Origin: Plectrocnemia conspersa
Taxonomy: Eukaryota > Arthropoda > Insecta > Trichoptera > Polycentropodidae
DNA: 64,000 nucleotides
Reading direction: 5' to 3'
NCBI GenBank assembly: GCA_009617715.1
Contig: VTFK01000338.1
Coordinates: 124,001 to 188,000, forward strand
The number at the start of each line of letters is the position of its first letter. Positions within the stretch are counted from its first letter, which is position 1. Shown piece after piece: positions 10,081-23,567 of the stretch. A program made the translations under genes and the position numbers. A model generated the notes under the pieces. The model saw nothing but the letters and a program-made list of their open reading frames with translations. It made no database searches and was not told where the DNA came from.

Positions 10081-12655
10081 AAAAGAGTACATTACGTGCT
10101 CTAGTATACCACGAAGAGAAAGTCTTAGTTCTCTACAGATATATTTCTTTATAAATCATAAATGATAGTAGTCGAATTTTCATTTAAAACAGATGATTGG
10201 AATTAATTAAATCCAATAAAATAATTACAAATTTGTTCCCATTCATTGTTATTATAATCTGATTAAAGGTGGTTGTAAAAATCAGCGTTATTAAACTGTT
10301 TACTGAAACCGTCGACATAACTCATATCTTAACCAAAATTTCATTTCCGATATTGTAAATGGACGATCCAGGGATTTCAAAACTTATTTCGACATCGTCC
10401 CATTTCAATATTTATAAACGTATACTATATACAAAATAGCATTCACAAAATTAAGATTGTTTCGTTTATCTACAGTTTCATCGTTATTGTTGAATTTAAA
10501 AATATTTTGAAGGCTCTGGATCAGAAAACACATGGAGTTTCGAGTTTCTCTTAAATTGTGTCGAGTTTTAATCATTATTACCGATCATTTAAATTTATTA
10601 TTTTTTAAAATTAAATTTACTTAATTTTAAAAATTAAAATCGCTTAAGCATAAAATTTAACTATTTTATCTAGTTTTACAGTAAAATATAAATTTTACTC
10701 CTTGTTCGTTTCATACGAATTATTTTTGGCGTCCCATCTTTTGCAGGGAAAAAGCGCCCTGACATAAGCGCGCTGCGTCATGTTTGCCCATAATATTTGC
10801 GCAAAAAAAAAAAAATAAATTTAAAAAAAAGAGTTTATATAAATATAAATATTAATATAAAATATAATATACTTGCTGTCGATTAAAGAAGAGGTGTCAA
10901 GCGGAATCCCAAATATATATTTGTTATTAAATCGGGAAAGTATGGCCTATTACGAATAATTATTGCTAAATATGAAACACTGGTTTAATATCACTAGACG
11001 CAAACCAAAAATTTAATCAAAAAATAATGTCATAGATCTTTAATAAGACTCAAGAAAAAATACATACTACAATATGTAACAAGGATTATGATGCCTCTAT
11101 TTCTTGATGAATAATGGGGAATTTTAGATTACATTTGCAACGATAAAAGATCTATTTACAAGTTTGAGTGTATTATTATATGTAAAGATTTTGGTTCGAC
11201 ACAAAAAAGAGTAGGCAATGAACAAGTCTATGTGCACTAAACTGAAATATTTTTTTGTAGAATTCATGCACTTTATTAGCGTTGAAAAGCTTGTATTGAA
11301 TTTGACCTTTACTCAATTAAATAATAAGAATATTTAAGGCTTTCGTTTGACTTAAAATCGTTTTTTAAATTTCTGCTATTTAAACTCTCTACTGCTATTG
11401 AGAATGATTAGCTGTAGTTTTTTTACAATAATACATTGAAGGATGACAAAAATATAATAGTTAAAAAATCGCTTTTATATTATATTATAACTTTAACGAT
11501 ATCAAGTAATTTAATATGGGACCGACCACGTAAGATTATATAGCTAACTTAAACCTAGAAATAAATTAGAACGTTCATGAAATGGCACCACTAATTAATT
11601 AAAAATTAAATCTAGGTAAATTATGGCAATTTAACTTAGTATGCTAAAGCACAAACTGTGATCTGATAAAATAGCCCTCACAAGAGAAACGTTTGAATGG
11701 AAACCTTATGTAAAATATTTAAGGCTAACATTAGATTGTGGGTAAGATCGGCCCAACGAATAGTAAATTCGTGTAACAAAGCCTTCAAGGGCTCACTCCA
11801 CTCACTGAGCCCGATGTGCTATCGCATAATTTTCTATTGAATCTTAGTTACATTAAAGCTTACAAAGGGTTAACATTACAAAATATTTAAATTATTATAA
11901 ACATGCTGGAATTATTATTTTGAGACCGGGTCGCTTACAAAGTGTAGTATTGAATTAAGAAGATTTTCCGTGTATCATGTTTGGGTATTACGTGTAAACT
12001 GTAGCACGTATAATTTTTTTTGTTTAAAAACGATACATATTAATACTTAAATAGCATTTTTTAAATCACGCTTTTGAAATCTTAAGCTAGAAATTTCAAT
12101 AATATTATACATTATTATAATTTAAATATATTTACATTGGAAATTAAACACGCGGCCTGTGCGCCGCTTACGGCTCAGAAACAGTTTGCTTTCATTATAC
12201 AAACAAGACAATTTATCAAGTCATTCTATTTAATAAGTATTTGGTTTTAGCTCTTATGTGTTTGATATTTGGATAAAAGCAAATAAAGTTCTGAAATTTG
12301 TATTGTCATATACGCGCCTTTTATTTTGATATATTTGTATGACAAAATAGTGCAAAGTTAATTAAAATATAAACAGATTGTGAAGAATATTAGTTTAATA
12401 AAATAAAACAAAGTGAGATATTTTATTAAATATTTTAATTTTCCACCTGGGTATCTAAGATTACCGTGAGAGTTTATTCATTTAATTTATTCGCTTTAGA
12501 GCTTGAAAAATCATTACGTACAAGCGTGTTTCAGGACAAAAAAACTAGGGTAAATGTATAATGTTTTAATCACAAATGTCTAAAGATTTTTTTATTTTCT
12601 CCAACAGTAAAAAATAGTTTTTTCACTGTGTTTTTAATAAAGTATTTCAATTGTA
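10081..12655. other. AT-rich non-coding spacer
   Basis: Largely A/T filler, with short richer patches at 10730-10800 (GCGCGCTGCGTCATG) and 11660-11830. There is a poly-A run at about 10804-10816. No gene, transposon end or structured RNA is recognised. Confidence 0.55.
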
Positions 12656-13235
12656 TTTCCGGTACGGCAAGAGGAACTTTTCATCGATACTGACCGCAGG
12701 ATAATTACGCTTATTTACGCGGCCCTCGTCCAACTTCACAGTCTGCGAGCAGCAGTAAAGCAGGGCCGGAGTGGCCGGTAAACTTTTTCGTTACCCGACG
12801 CTGATTTTCCAACGGGCGTCAAAATTAATAATGCCCACTGCCCGTATTAAGTTTTGTACAGACTGGCATATATAAAGGGGCGAAGTTTTGATTGTGGGCC
12901 TTGCTCACAATGAGACCGCACAGCATTCATTGTAGACCGGACCAACAAGAGCGCGGCTCTGTGCTTGCGACCGGAAAATTAAATAACCAATATGCAAATT
13001 TTAAGCAAGGAGGGCAGTCAGTTAGCAGTAGGTGCTGCGATCTTAAAAATAAAATAATAAAAATATTTATATTGAATGTCATCGATGAGGGGTGCTCGGT
13101 AATTTACATAGTGAGAGGCGCGCGTAGAATAATTGGCGGCGCCTTCTACTCGACTGTGTGAGGAGAACGCAAAAATTGGAACAAGAAAAAATGGGGTGGA
13201 AGAGGGTCGTTTGTGTTTATGTGTTTCCAATTATC
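12656..13235. promoter_or_regulatory. GC-richer island with TATA-like box
   Basis: One of the most distinct islands. TATATAAAG at 12869-12877 is followed by GGGCG, and an ATG lies about 40 bases downstream (about 12908). The plus frame there is open to 13161 but resembles no family. This could be a promoter and first exon or a conserved enhancer. No initiator, donor site or downstream exon can be confirmed. Confidence 0.3.
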
Positions 13236-14935
13236 GATTTGTCGTTTTTGTTTTTCTTTTGAAGTATTTTTTTCTTGTTATTTTGTTGTTGATGGAAAAA
13301 CGCAAGGACGATTCGTGTATATGTGATTATACACATACATATATATACACTATTTTATATACACACGCCTCAGATTAGATTTTTTAGATGCAAGGGCCAT
13401 ATACATATTAATAAATACGGCACAGATATTGCAAGAGTCTTAAAAGTCGAAACGAAAGCAAATGTTTGTAAATGTCAAGCAATAGATTAGATAATATAAA
13501 ATAGCTTACATTACCAAAAAACAAGAAATTATTTTATTTGGTATTTTAAATTGAGACCACCGTGACCTGACAGAATATCCAAATGCGTCACGATAATTAA
13601 AAAATAACACGGAAATGATAGATATTATAATAGTTAACAGGTAAAAAATCATCTCATCTCTTCAGAGCTGATATTCGGCTGGTGTAAATATCCTGGCTAA
13701 GTCTAATTTTATATTTTTTTAAAACTAAAAAATCAACTTGTATTTAATTTTAATTTTTGATTTTTTGGTATTTTAAATTTTGAAATTACCTTTTACATAT
13801 AACAAAAAAAGTATATCGACTATAGAACAAAACTATATATTTCTACAAAAAAAAAACAATATATATATTTATTTATTTATTACTACCACAACTTATGTGA
13901 TCATTAAAAAAGCTGAAAACTAAAAATTTACACGATGAGCTAAAACTAAAATGATATGTAATATTTTAGAAATTATATTTTTTTGAGTAAATATATATAT
14001 AGTCATTTAACTCACAATAATAAAAATTTACATTTAATATGTTTTATTTATCAGTATATATTACAAATTGTAATCAGTTAATAAAATATTTTTAAATACT
14101 TCATTATTATTTTTAAAAAATATATACATATATACCAAAATATTTTTCGAGATTTTGCCAAAATTAACTAGACATTAAGAATCCGAATAAGAATATACAA
14201 TTTATTTACACACAAACATTTTATAATTTCTTACTTAAAAGTTTTTTAAGTAATATAAAACCTCTAGGGCCTTTACTTTAAATTTTATAATAACATTATT
14301 GAATTTGTATAAAAAAATAAGTTAAAATATTCGTTGTGGGTTTTCAACATAATACACTAAGATGCAAAGCAATGTTACTAAATATGTTTTTGTTATTTTT
14401 AATTATATTTAAACACAAATTAATAATCTTATAAATCGTTTAGAAGTGTTCTTTCATAGTTTTTATTTACTATATATAAACTTTATTTTTGATTATTATA
14501 TTATGTATTACTCATGTAAATATAAATATTGTGATAATATTAAATTTAAATCCGCTAATAAAATGTATATTAATATTGATTATTGACATGAAATACATAA
14601 ATTTAATAAAAACATATATTTTGCAGTGCTAAAAATTTAAAATTATCCTTAAAATTAAAAATTAAATCTAAGTAAAAGAAAATAGCATACAGAAAAAGCA
14701 ACAACACTTTTCATAATAACTTATATTATTTTTTTGTGAATTATGATATTGCTGTAATAAATTTTTGTTTAATGTATTATATATTTATTATTGAGAGAAC
14801 TTGTTAAAGTAATTACATTAATAACTTATGATAAATATGTGTAGTTAATACATTAAGCAAAAAAATATTTATAAGAAATAAAACTTTAATACAAATAAAC
14901 GATAAAAAGTTCATCAGATCATGACAAGGAGTTAA
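13236..14935. other. AT-rich spacer with simple repeats
   Basis: TA/CA-rich microsatellite-like sequence occurs at about 13320-13366 (ACACATACATATATATACAC). There are TATATATTTATTTATTTAT at about 13860 and long near-pure A/T tracts to 14900. No gene is seen. Confidence 0.6.
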
Positions 14936-15444
14936 ATACAAAAACTTTGTTAGGGGAGAACTTAAGCTTCTCTTTCTCAAATCCTGTTTGTGGGATAACG
15001 CTGAAACAGCTCGACCAATCTTAGTCAGAAAATTCGAAACCTACATTTTAATCCTAAAAAGGCGGGAGATAAGGAAAGCGATAACAAAAGTATGGACGTC
15101 TCTGAATGTACTATTACTAAAACCAGTTCGTTCTTTGGAAATGTTTTATCTATAAACCATTGTTTTTTATAAACCATTATATATCGATTCAAATAATAAA
15201 ATGTTTGCAATTACTTTAACGGTATGCGAGTGCTGCAAATCTCTCAACCGAAAAGCTCGATGAGCATTAATATTATAAAAGATCAAAAATTCTAATGCGA
15301 ATTTAATGGATTGAAAAAGACGTACGTAACATGAGAAATGTATATTACTCTTACTGCATATATGTATATATTACTCATATTGAAATAATAAAAAAAAATA
15401 CAATATAATAACGTCCGGAAGAAGACAGGCGTTTCCTCGCGCGT
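14936..15444. other. Mixed-composition non-coding sequence
   Basis: Slightly GC-richer at 14950-15130 and 15405-15445. The short minus frames at 15210-15025 and 15474-15292 are not recognised. Confidence 0.45.
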
Positions 15445-15460
15445 AATATACAAATGTGAA

Positions 15461-15913
15461 CATGGGCTGTTCAAAAAGTTTCTGAACTTATGATATTATT
15501 AATTCAGATATGTCGGCTTATATAAATCACTTTCATTGCGGGTTTTATTTTCTGTTTGCCCTCCACGTTTATGTTTAATATGTGAAAAAGAAGTAAGATT
15601 TTCTTGAACCATTTATATTTATCTACGAAATATAACTGAAAAGTAAAGATACTAAGCTAGTTAAAATATAAACAATTTTTTAATGGATGTCAACTCTGGA
15701 ATTTTCATTTAGAGCACAATTATGATGTACTTATGATTTTGCCAATTTCTAACCATAGTAAGTGTAAGGTAAGCTTAGTCAACCGTTTATATTAAGCGAA
15801 AAAGGCAAGGAATATTTTATAGTGAAGCACGCAGGAATAGTGTTATTACTAATCAAACTTATGTTATAATTACGCGTTATTTTTAAAATAGGGAAACTTT
15901 TTAAGCAGCCTGG
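15461..15913. mobile_element. Candidate mariner-like miniature element with imperfect terminal inverted repeats
   Basis: GGGCTGTTCAAAAAGTTTCTG (15464-15484) faces GGGAAACTTTTTAAGCAGCCT (15891-15911), which is its imperfect reverse complement (16 of 21 positions). The GGCTGTTCAAAAAGTTTC form resembles ends of Tc1/mariner-type miniature elements. No transposase is seen inside. The segment is bounded on both sides by a 16-base direct repeat with one mismatch (AATATACAAATGTGAA at 15445-15460; AATATACAAACGTGAA at 15914-15929). That is far longer than the TA duplication of mariner, so the mechanism is unclear. Confidence 0.55.
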
Positions 15914-15929
15914 AATATACAAACGTGAA

Positions 15930-17259
15930 GTTTTTGTTACCTGTCACTGAGCACCTGGATGTTCATAATGAAATTCGTTACATTTGTAAAAATGCCATTT
16001 TACATGACGGAACGTAATATAAAATTGTCGTTTCGTGGTTTTGACGTTTCCATGGCAACCACGAGCGAGTTTAGAGTGTACGTACTAGGTACTCTTCGAA
16101 GCGTAAGAAAAGTACAGCATACTTGTCTTATTTAAGCGTATATGTTAGAATTTATATAATATAAAATAAATAGATACCTAATGCTATAGATACTAGGAAT
16201 ATTTGTAATGCATTACCATGGTCTGGATAGAAGACAAGAAATTTAAAGCAAACTAAAGCGCAAAATCTTTTTCATATACATTTTTTTTATTGATAAGAAA
16301 TTATAAATTTAAATCATAGTACAAAAAATATTAATATTTTTTAAAAAAAAATACAAAAAATAAAAATTCTGAATATATATTGAATTTAGCTTATACAAAA
16401 AATGTCTTTTTGGAAAAACTACGTATTAAATATTTGCTAGAAAAGCATATATTATACTAGTGATACCTTATTTCTGTACATATATTATTATATTGTATAT
16501 AACAAATAAAAAGCTTGATAGACATTTATTTTGTATTTATTCTTACCTTAATTATTATAGCAAACAATGCGTTAAATATATATTAATTTAACCTTTTCAA
16601 TTCTCAAAGGTATACAAATAAGAAGGTATATCTTATATACGTACATGAAATAAAAAATACACAACAATGAAGACAAAGAAAGAAAAAATACAATCAGGGA
16701 TGCTACATAATACATGTGAAATTCAGAAGCAAACATTTATTAAATCATTCTTATTGTGTGTTAAATAAAAAAATATATTAATGGATGTACAGGCGATGTT
16801 TTAGTAGCAATTTGAAGAAATTTATTCATAGTATTTCCTCACTTAGATACTGATATAAGATTCCTTTTACTCACCTTATGTGTAAAATTCTCATCATCAA
16901 GCATCTTTTTGTGATATACTTTTAAATAAACACAAACAATAAAACATGGCTTAATATTTATTCTGAATTTCTATTTAAAAATAAAATAAATTATAATTCA
17001 ACTATAAATAGATGACTATAAATAGATGACAAATGACTAGATTAAAACTCTAATTTTTATCAGTTAATTTAACTGTTTGTTTAAAAGTTTATGATGGATG
17101 AAAAGCTCTAGACAATTGTGGCAATTAGTTTTTTGTGTGCTATATTTTAGCTTGAATAAATTGATACAATTTATAACGTGAAATATGTTTCACAAATATT
17201 ATTCTGCCAAAACACGTGTAGTAATAAAGTGTATCCTTTAGCCAAAATATTGAGAGCGG
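15930..17259. other. Non-coding spacer
   Basis: A GC-richer patch at about 16010-16100 carries the X-box listed separately. The remainder is AT-rich, with A/T tracts at 16280-16400. No gene is seen. Confidence 0.5.
16034..16063. promoter_or_regulatory. RFX-type X-box within inverted repeat
   Basis: GTTTCCATGGCAAC at 16046-16059 fits the animal RFX/DAF-19 X-box (GTNNCC, 0-3 bases, RGNAAC) and differs from the perfect palindrome by one base. It lies inside a 7-base inverted repeat CGTGGTT (16034-16040) / AACCACG (16057-16063). X-boxes mark ciliary and sensory-neuron gene promoters in animals. No adjacent gene is visible here. Confidence 0.45.
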
Positions 17260-17650
17260 TCCAAACTCAACACATTCCATATATTCATGTACATTTTAAT
17301 TATGATTTGATTGCGAAAACTTTGCGAAATTTCAGGTTTTTCAACCATTGGTACGCTTGTCCCTGAAATACTTGAGCGAAACTCGCAAACGTTAAAATTT
17401 ACACATTCACGTGAACACGTAATATATTTATCGTTACGATCTTTAATTATTGTATTAAGCTTTTGTGTGTTTACGAATAAAATAAATATAAAATACATTA
17501 CGTATAAAAATAAATTAAAACAAACACAATTTCGTTTGGATGTTATTATAAAACGTCGTTTGAACGAAAATGTTTACTTTTGCGTTGGACGAAGGGCAAC
17601 TAGTGCGCGACTAAGCTATAAAAAATTTGCTAACTTTCCCAGATAAACGT
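17260..17650. other. Slightly GC-richer non-coding patch
   Basis: This contains the longest open frame in the window (17311-17646 plus, 111 codons), overlapped by a minus frame (17498-17238). The plus frame starts at TTG, has no recognisable domain and has biased K/I/N/F content. I regard it as incidental. Confidence 0.35.
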
Positions 17651-18979
17651 AAATATTATATTTAATTCCATGTCGTAAAAAAAGGTCTTAATATTATTTT
17701 TAATATCTTTTAAAGCTAAACTGTCCAATAAAGTTTTTTCTTTATATATATTTTTTACAACTGTAAATGAATTCATTTTTTACTTTATACTTGAGTCAAT
17801 CTTTAAATTCAGTATCTTATATTTATTTTGCTACATTTTTAATTTATCTTAAAATTTGTTTTAAAGTATAATTTTTATATAGCTGTATATTAAAAAATAA
17901 ATATTTTCGTTGTTTCAGTTAATTATCTTTAATAAAATAGTTGATGAATTGTTACAATACTAGCATAAGTAACGTAAGATTAAATTATGAAATTTTCGAT
18001 TATATGTATTATTTTTGTACTATTTTTTGCTGATAATTCATATTTTACAAATATATTTCTATATGCGTATATAATATTTTTAATATATTTTTTTCTATAT
18101 CTAAAGACATGTTAAGTGATAAAAAAAATGGGTTCGGACAACAGATATTAAACATTATATACTAAATTATGCCTTTATAATAAAAATAAAAATACATAGC
18201 AGTTATTTATATTTATTAATAAGGTAACAATAAAAAATACCAAAATATATCAACAAAAAAAAATTTATGTCAAGAGTTAGGCTATATTTCGTACATTAAA
18301 TATTATATTTCTGAGTCATAGAATTTGCGTGGATTTGTGGTGATAAAACCAGTAGAAATAATATTTTAATGACTTACTATTAAAAGTACGTAATAGGCTT
18401 TATATTAACTTCCTGCCAACTTTGACTAGTATCATAAAATATTCCTGGCGCTACAGTTCTATACAATAACATATTCAATTAAATATTATATATTCATTAG
18501 AAAATCAATTAAACAGTATAAACACACTACTTATGTCGAAAATTATTTAAAATAAAAAAAAGGAATATGTTTACTAAGCTGCTACAATATATGAAATGTT
18601 AACAATCCGTCAAATTTCGATTATTTTTTCTTTGTAATCCTTTTACCCATTCGTGTGAACATCGAAGTAAGTAAGTTTTCTTGAAAAACATAGATTTAAT
18701 ATTTTTGGATTTGTTAAAGGGATGTATAGAAAATAAACGTGTAAGGATAAACGAATTTTTATTTGGAGTCATCCCTTATCTCAAATTTTTATTTTCATTA
18801 ATATTACTTAATAAGTATTCTAAGCAATGATCTTTTTATATTAGAGTATGTATTAATATAATTTTTAATTAAAAAGCCTAGTAATTACAAAAAATATCAT
18901 AAACGTACTGCAAACAATTGTCGCAAAAGAAAATTTCATACATCATAAATAATAAATATTAAATATACTTTGCCATAGT
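17651..18979. other. AT-rich non-coding spacer
   Basis: Near-pure A/T sequence. Nothing recognisable is seen. Confidence 0.6.
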
Positions 18980-19030
18980 CAGGGGTCGGCAAACCCTCGG
19001 GTCATTAAAGCCAAATACAAGTAGCACAAC
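18980..19030 (+). mobile_element. Solo hAT-like terminal sequence
   Basis: CAGGGGTCGGCAAACC at 18980, followed by TCATTAAAGCCAAATAC, closely resembles the terminal inverted repeat and adjoining bases of widespread hAT elements (CAGGGGTCGGCAAAC...GCCAAATAC). No facing end GGTTTGCCGACCCCTG and no 8 bp duplication were found in the following kilobases, so this is a decayed or one-ended remnant. It might belong to the same transposon group as the relic at 7.3-8.0 kb. Confidence 0.5.
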
Positions 19031-21595
19031 GGCTTAGAATTTTTTTAATAGTCATAAATATACATACTTTTTTTCTTTATTTTCGCTGTAATTTTTCAGC
19101 CATGGTCACGAAATTAAAATTGATAAAAAGAAGACAAAATTATTATTGATTCTGAAAAAATATCTAAAAATACTATTAAAAAAATATATTTATTTCTCCC
19201 AAGACGTCGGACGTAAATGTTCGAATTTCACATAGTACGTCGAATATATCCTATGGTAAAAGAGCGCCATAAGAAAATATTATACTTATCGGAAAAGTAG
19301 TAGAAAAAATAATTGTGTTTATAATTTAAGTAAAAAAAGAGTATTATAGTTTTAAAAAATATCATTTCAGTCGTTCATTCCGAGTGTGTCAAAATACATT
19401 ATTAACGATGTTATCTATTTTTGTTCCATAGGATTATATTTTTTTAAAAATGGCGTAATTCATATGATATTTACTTGAGAACACTCTGTATGTTTTTTAA
19501 AAAACTAATAACTATAGATAATGTAACAAATAATGTAAATACATAGTAGCTTAATATCATATATTAGCATAATATTCCAGTAAATTATCCGTTTTTTAAG
19601 ATACATATTCAGACTATGGTAAAGAACACAACTTAAGCACTCGAATCGTTTTGTAATAAACTTAAAGTTAGAGTTAATATAATTAACTTTATTCTATCAA
19701 AAAATTATACTACAGTTAGGGATGTTTAACTTTTTTTTCTATGCCAGCATTTTTCTTAAAAAACGGTCATATTTAGTATATAAAGTTAGTATAAACATAT
19801 TATGCTCTTTATAAAACTTAATACTCGCAGACCATATGAGATAATTTAGTACTGCTTATAATTAATTTATTTTACGTAATAAAAATAAAAAAATATTTGT
19901 CTTTGTAACACTATAGCTTTAAAAGATAAAATATGAGGGCCAAATATTTTTTTATTATTTTAATTAAAAAGTAAAAATTTCACATGCGTTTAAAACAATT
20001 TATGCAATAGCATCAACATAAAAAATATTATAAAATTATGTTTTGTATCATTAAAAAACAACTAATTAAATTTTAAAGCAATAACTCATACTTTTACTAA
20101 TATATAACCTGTTGAAAAATCAGCAAAATATGTAATTTTTTTACAGCATTGTATTTTTAAAAGCATTACTGGTCACCATATTAAAAGTAATTATACTTAG
20201 TATTATAATTAAGTTATCAAAATAAGTATATTTCACATACATTATATATTGCTTAAAATACTCGAACACACTCAATAAAAATATTACAAGTATGTTCAGC
20301 GCATTTATGCGAATTGCAAAATATAAGTATGAAATTATTTGTCTTATAATTTATGAACTATATGCTAGAAAATTTAATTTAATAATTCATTTTATATTAA
20401 TATAAGTTGTAACCAATCAATTCTACTGCGAAGGCGTAACAGAGTAACTAATTTTTTTCCTAAGCAACTGATGGAACCCCAATTACATTTATAGGTTTTC
20501 TAATAATAATGTGCTCAATCACGCTTATATTTTATTTAATTACAATTGAATATTTTATTTATATAAATGGTAAAATAATAAAAAATGTTTGTACTAAAAA
20601 TATATTATTAATGGCAATAAAGTGACAAATTATATTATTTTAGTTAGAAAAATGAGTTATGTATAACTTATCATAACAGATGAGCTAACCGATAAATAAC
20701 AATGAAATATACAGCTAACAAGTGTCCTTTTATCCCACACACAGCCCACACAATAGTTTAAATATCAAACAAATTTATTTTTAATTTTTACATTATTCTA
20801 AAAATATATTGAAAGAAATCAAAACGAATCAAAACTTAATTTGATACTCAAAAAGTTTAGGGTCCGGTATTTACACAAACTCATTAGCTGCGGTAGCTCA
20901 CGATAGTGAAGAACCGACAGCTATATAGTACATACATGTAGTATTGTACTAATACATACATACTATATAAATATTATCATCAGAGTATTCACAGTATTAT
21001 CAATCTATATTTATTTTTTAATACTTTTATTTGTGTATAAAAATCAAAGAAAAAATGCTTCTAACATAAAATATTATTTTATATTCTTCAAGAATATTTT
21101 GCATTGTATTTGTTGAATTTCAATAAGCGAGACACAGTAATTAAACAATCATACTTTTTGCGATAATCATCTAGTTACACACTCTCGATATCATTTACTA
21201 CTACATACATATGTGGTTACTCACTCGGTTAAATTACGTGATCGATATTTAGATAGTTTCTATGTAGAATCGGTTGAAAAAATCCATTATCGATCTGAGA
21301 GTTGGCAAACATTGAATCATAATATGATATTATAGCATATTTTATCTATTGGCGCAATAAGCTTGTAGAAGCAATACTAAGGAATAATTATTCTCGCAAT
21401 AAAGTCATGTTAAGTTTTTTTATAAAAAGTGTCAATATCAATTCACATCACACTTTGTAAATCAAATAAAATTATTATAAAACGTTATTCAGTATTCTAT
21501 TGGAATTTTCTTGTTTCTAGACACATTACTTAAGCTTTGAAATATATAGCTAAAAGATTCATTTCACAACAGCAATAAAGTTCAATCAAACCAAG
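19031..21595. other. AT-rich non-coding spacer
   Basis: Possible internal hAT-derived sequence lies just right of 19030, but nothing is diagnostic. A/T-rich filler continues to 21.6 kb, with a GC-moderate patch at 20860-20950. No gene is seen. Confidence 0.55.
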
Positions 21596-22345
21596 AGGAT
21601 GTCCTAAACACAACCACCATTTAATTCCGATTCAATGTGGAGTACTTTTTGTATATAAATCCTATTAAAATTCGCCAAATGAAAGGCTTTTAAAACGCAA
21701 TGTTTATTCGACGCAAATCCCATTGGTTTGAGGCTTTCAAGGATTCGCACGTTAGCCCCCGGCGTTAAAAAAGTGTACTTCTAATCCGTTGATGAAGCTT
21801 CCTTTTCCGGACCCTCACGTATCACACATACAATGCGTGAAAGTATTTTTTTGTTCACTATTTCGGAATCCTAACCACGCAGCTTTATGGTAATATTAAA
21901 AATCTGATCGCCACGCCACGTTTTCAGATCAAGGATCCACCGTGCTGGAATCTAATTGCGGAGCAAAGCGCGCGAGAGATATGAGCGAGAGATAAGTCCG
22001 GAATACCAAATAAGGGCTGATGGATGTATAAACATTATTCATGAAGGTTGTGTCTGGAATAAATGCGTTTTATTTCGGCCGCGTTATAACCCAATAAAGG
22101 ACATAAGGCATATTTCGCCGCTGCTAGTAATGAAAAAAGGACGATGCATACAATGTTTGGCGTCTTTAGGGGAAGTAGAAGAGTGTTTGCCTTTCATATT
22201 TACGACACTGAGAAAATATGTTAGCAGGGGAAATGTGTCGAAGTGCGTCGGTAGGCAAACATACGGATTTTGACACGTAACCAGTGAGGGTTGAATTTTT
22301 TTCAATGGCAGAGAGCCACTCTGGATGTTCGCATAAAGTTAGAAA
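21596..22345. promoter_or_regulatory. Large GC-richer island, candidate conserved non-coding element
   Basis: About 750 bases of balanced composition between AT-rich flanks. A plus frame 21956-22273 (105 codons, TTG start) and an antisense frame 22305-22084 overlap. The plus translation has cysteines (GRCIQCL, SKCVGR) but no named domain. Frame-independent conservation would mark it as a regulatory element; a short unrecognised exon is the alternative. Confidence 0.35.
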
Positions 22346-23567
22346 ATGTGAGTGAAAATGGAATATTTTTTTATGAAATTTTACATAAAAAACCCGTTTG
22401 AATTAATTAAAAATATTTATGTCGTATTTTAAGTAGGCACTATTAAACAATTAGCAATGAATGTAAAAACAAATTAAAATGTAAAAAATCCTGTCGAATT
22501 TTTAAAATCTACGGTTGTCTAATAATAAAACTTTTTTCAAAATAAATATTGTAAACAAAGACTTTTATTTTAAATCCTGACATCAAAATCCAAATTTGAA
22601 AAAAGTATGGTTTATTCGACAAAAGTCATACCATACGTCCCGGTTTTACACTAACGGTTCCGGTTTCACACATTGGTCCCAGTTTGCTAGGGATTCAAAA
22701 AATTTCCGTGGTGACCTATTTCTTCGCTCCCTCAGCATTCCAAAAATAAACAAAAATTTAAGAGACTTCTTAGCTGTCTAGCTTTAAACCTATGGTAACC
22801 TTAGTTAAATAATTACAATACACTAAACGACAAAAAAACAAAAATAAAAATAAACATATAACCTCGATATTAATCGTGCTCAATTAAACAGGTAATTAAA
22901 GAAAAATAATTTTATACAAGATAATAAATAAGCGTATCAGTTAATTGGGCACGAAATATAAAATTTAAATGAAATATCGAATGCAAATATTTAAAATTAG
23001 GTATTGTGCTTTTTTTATTTCTTAAGATACATTCGAACTTCAAATTCTGCTGTTAATACAAATATTGTGTGTGCGTTATTTTATCTAAAAATTGCATTCA
23101 ACACATTATTTACAAAATATGTATTATTAATTCAATTTTGCAAAGCTGTAGACTTTTTTAAATTTGAAAATGTTTTTTTTTATCTTCTCAAAATAAAGTT
23201 TTCTTAGTAAGTAATTTAATATAATTGCACTTGTATTAATTTACCATTTTTAGTAATATATATACAAGCTCAGTTATATTACAATTTTCAGGTTTTGAGG
23301 ATATATATGTGTAACTTTACAATAAAAATAGTAAAAGTTGGTTACAGTTTTATTATAATTATGATGTTACAGTGAATATATAAAATATTACATATGTATG
23401 AACATGTAAATGCTGGGTTGTCAAGTTAAATTATTGTCGGCTGTAATCTGTCGTAATTTGATCGACTATCTGCTGATGTGCCTTGTGCTGTGAGAATTAT
23501 ACTTATATTATGTTTTAACTACTTATTTTGATTTCCTAGACACAATAAAACAATAAAATGTTTAAAA
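22346..23567. other. Spacer with a minor GC-richer patch
   Basis: At 22600-22790 there is a richer patch with a 61-codon plus frame at 22596-22781, not recognised. Elsewhere the sequence is AT-rich with low-complexity frames (23004-23207). Confidence 0.45.

Noticed and set aside
17311..17646. Longest open frame in the window (111 codons)
   Set aside because: Starts at TTG, has biased composition, no domain, and is overlapped by an antisense frame; best explained by chance.
21956..22273. 105-codon plus frame as a gene
   Set aside because: No ATG near its start, no family resemblance, and the antisense strand is open over much of it, which suggests a compositional cause.
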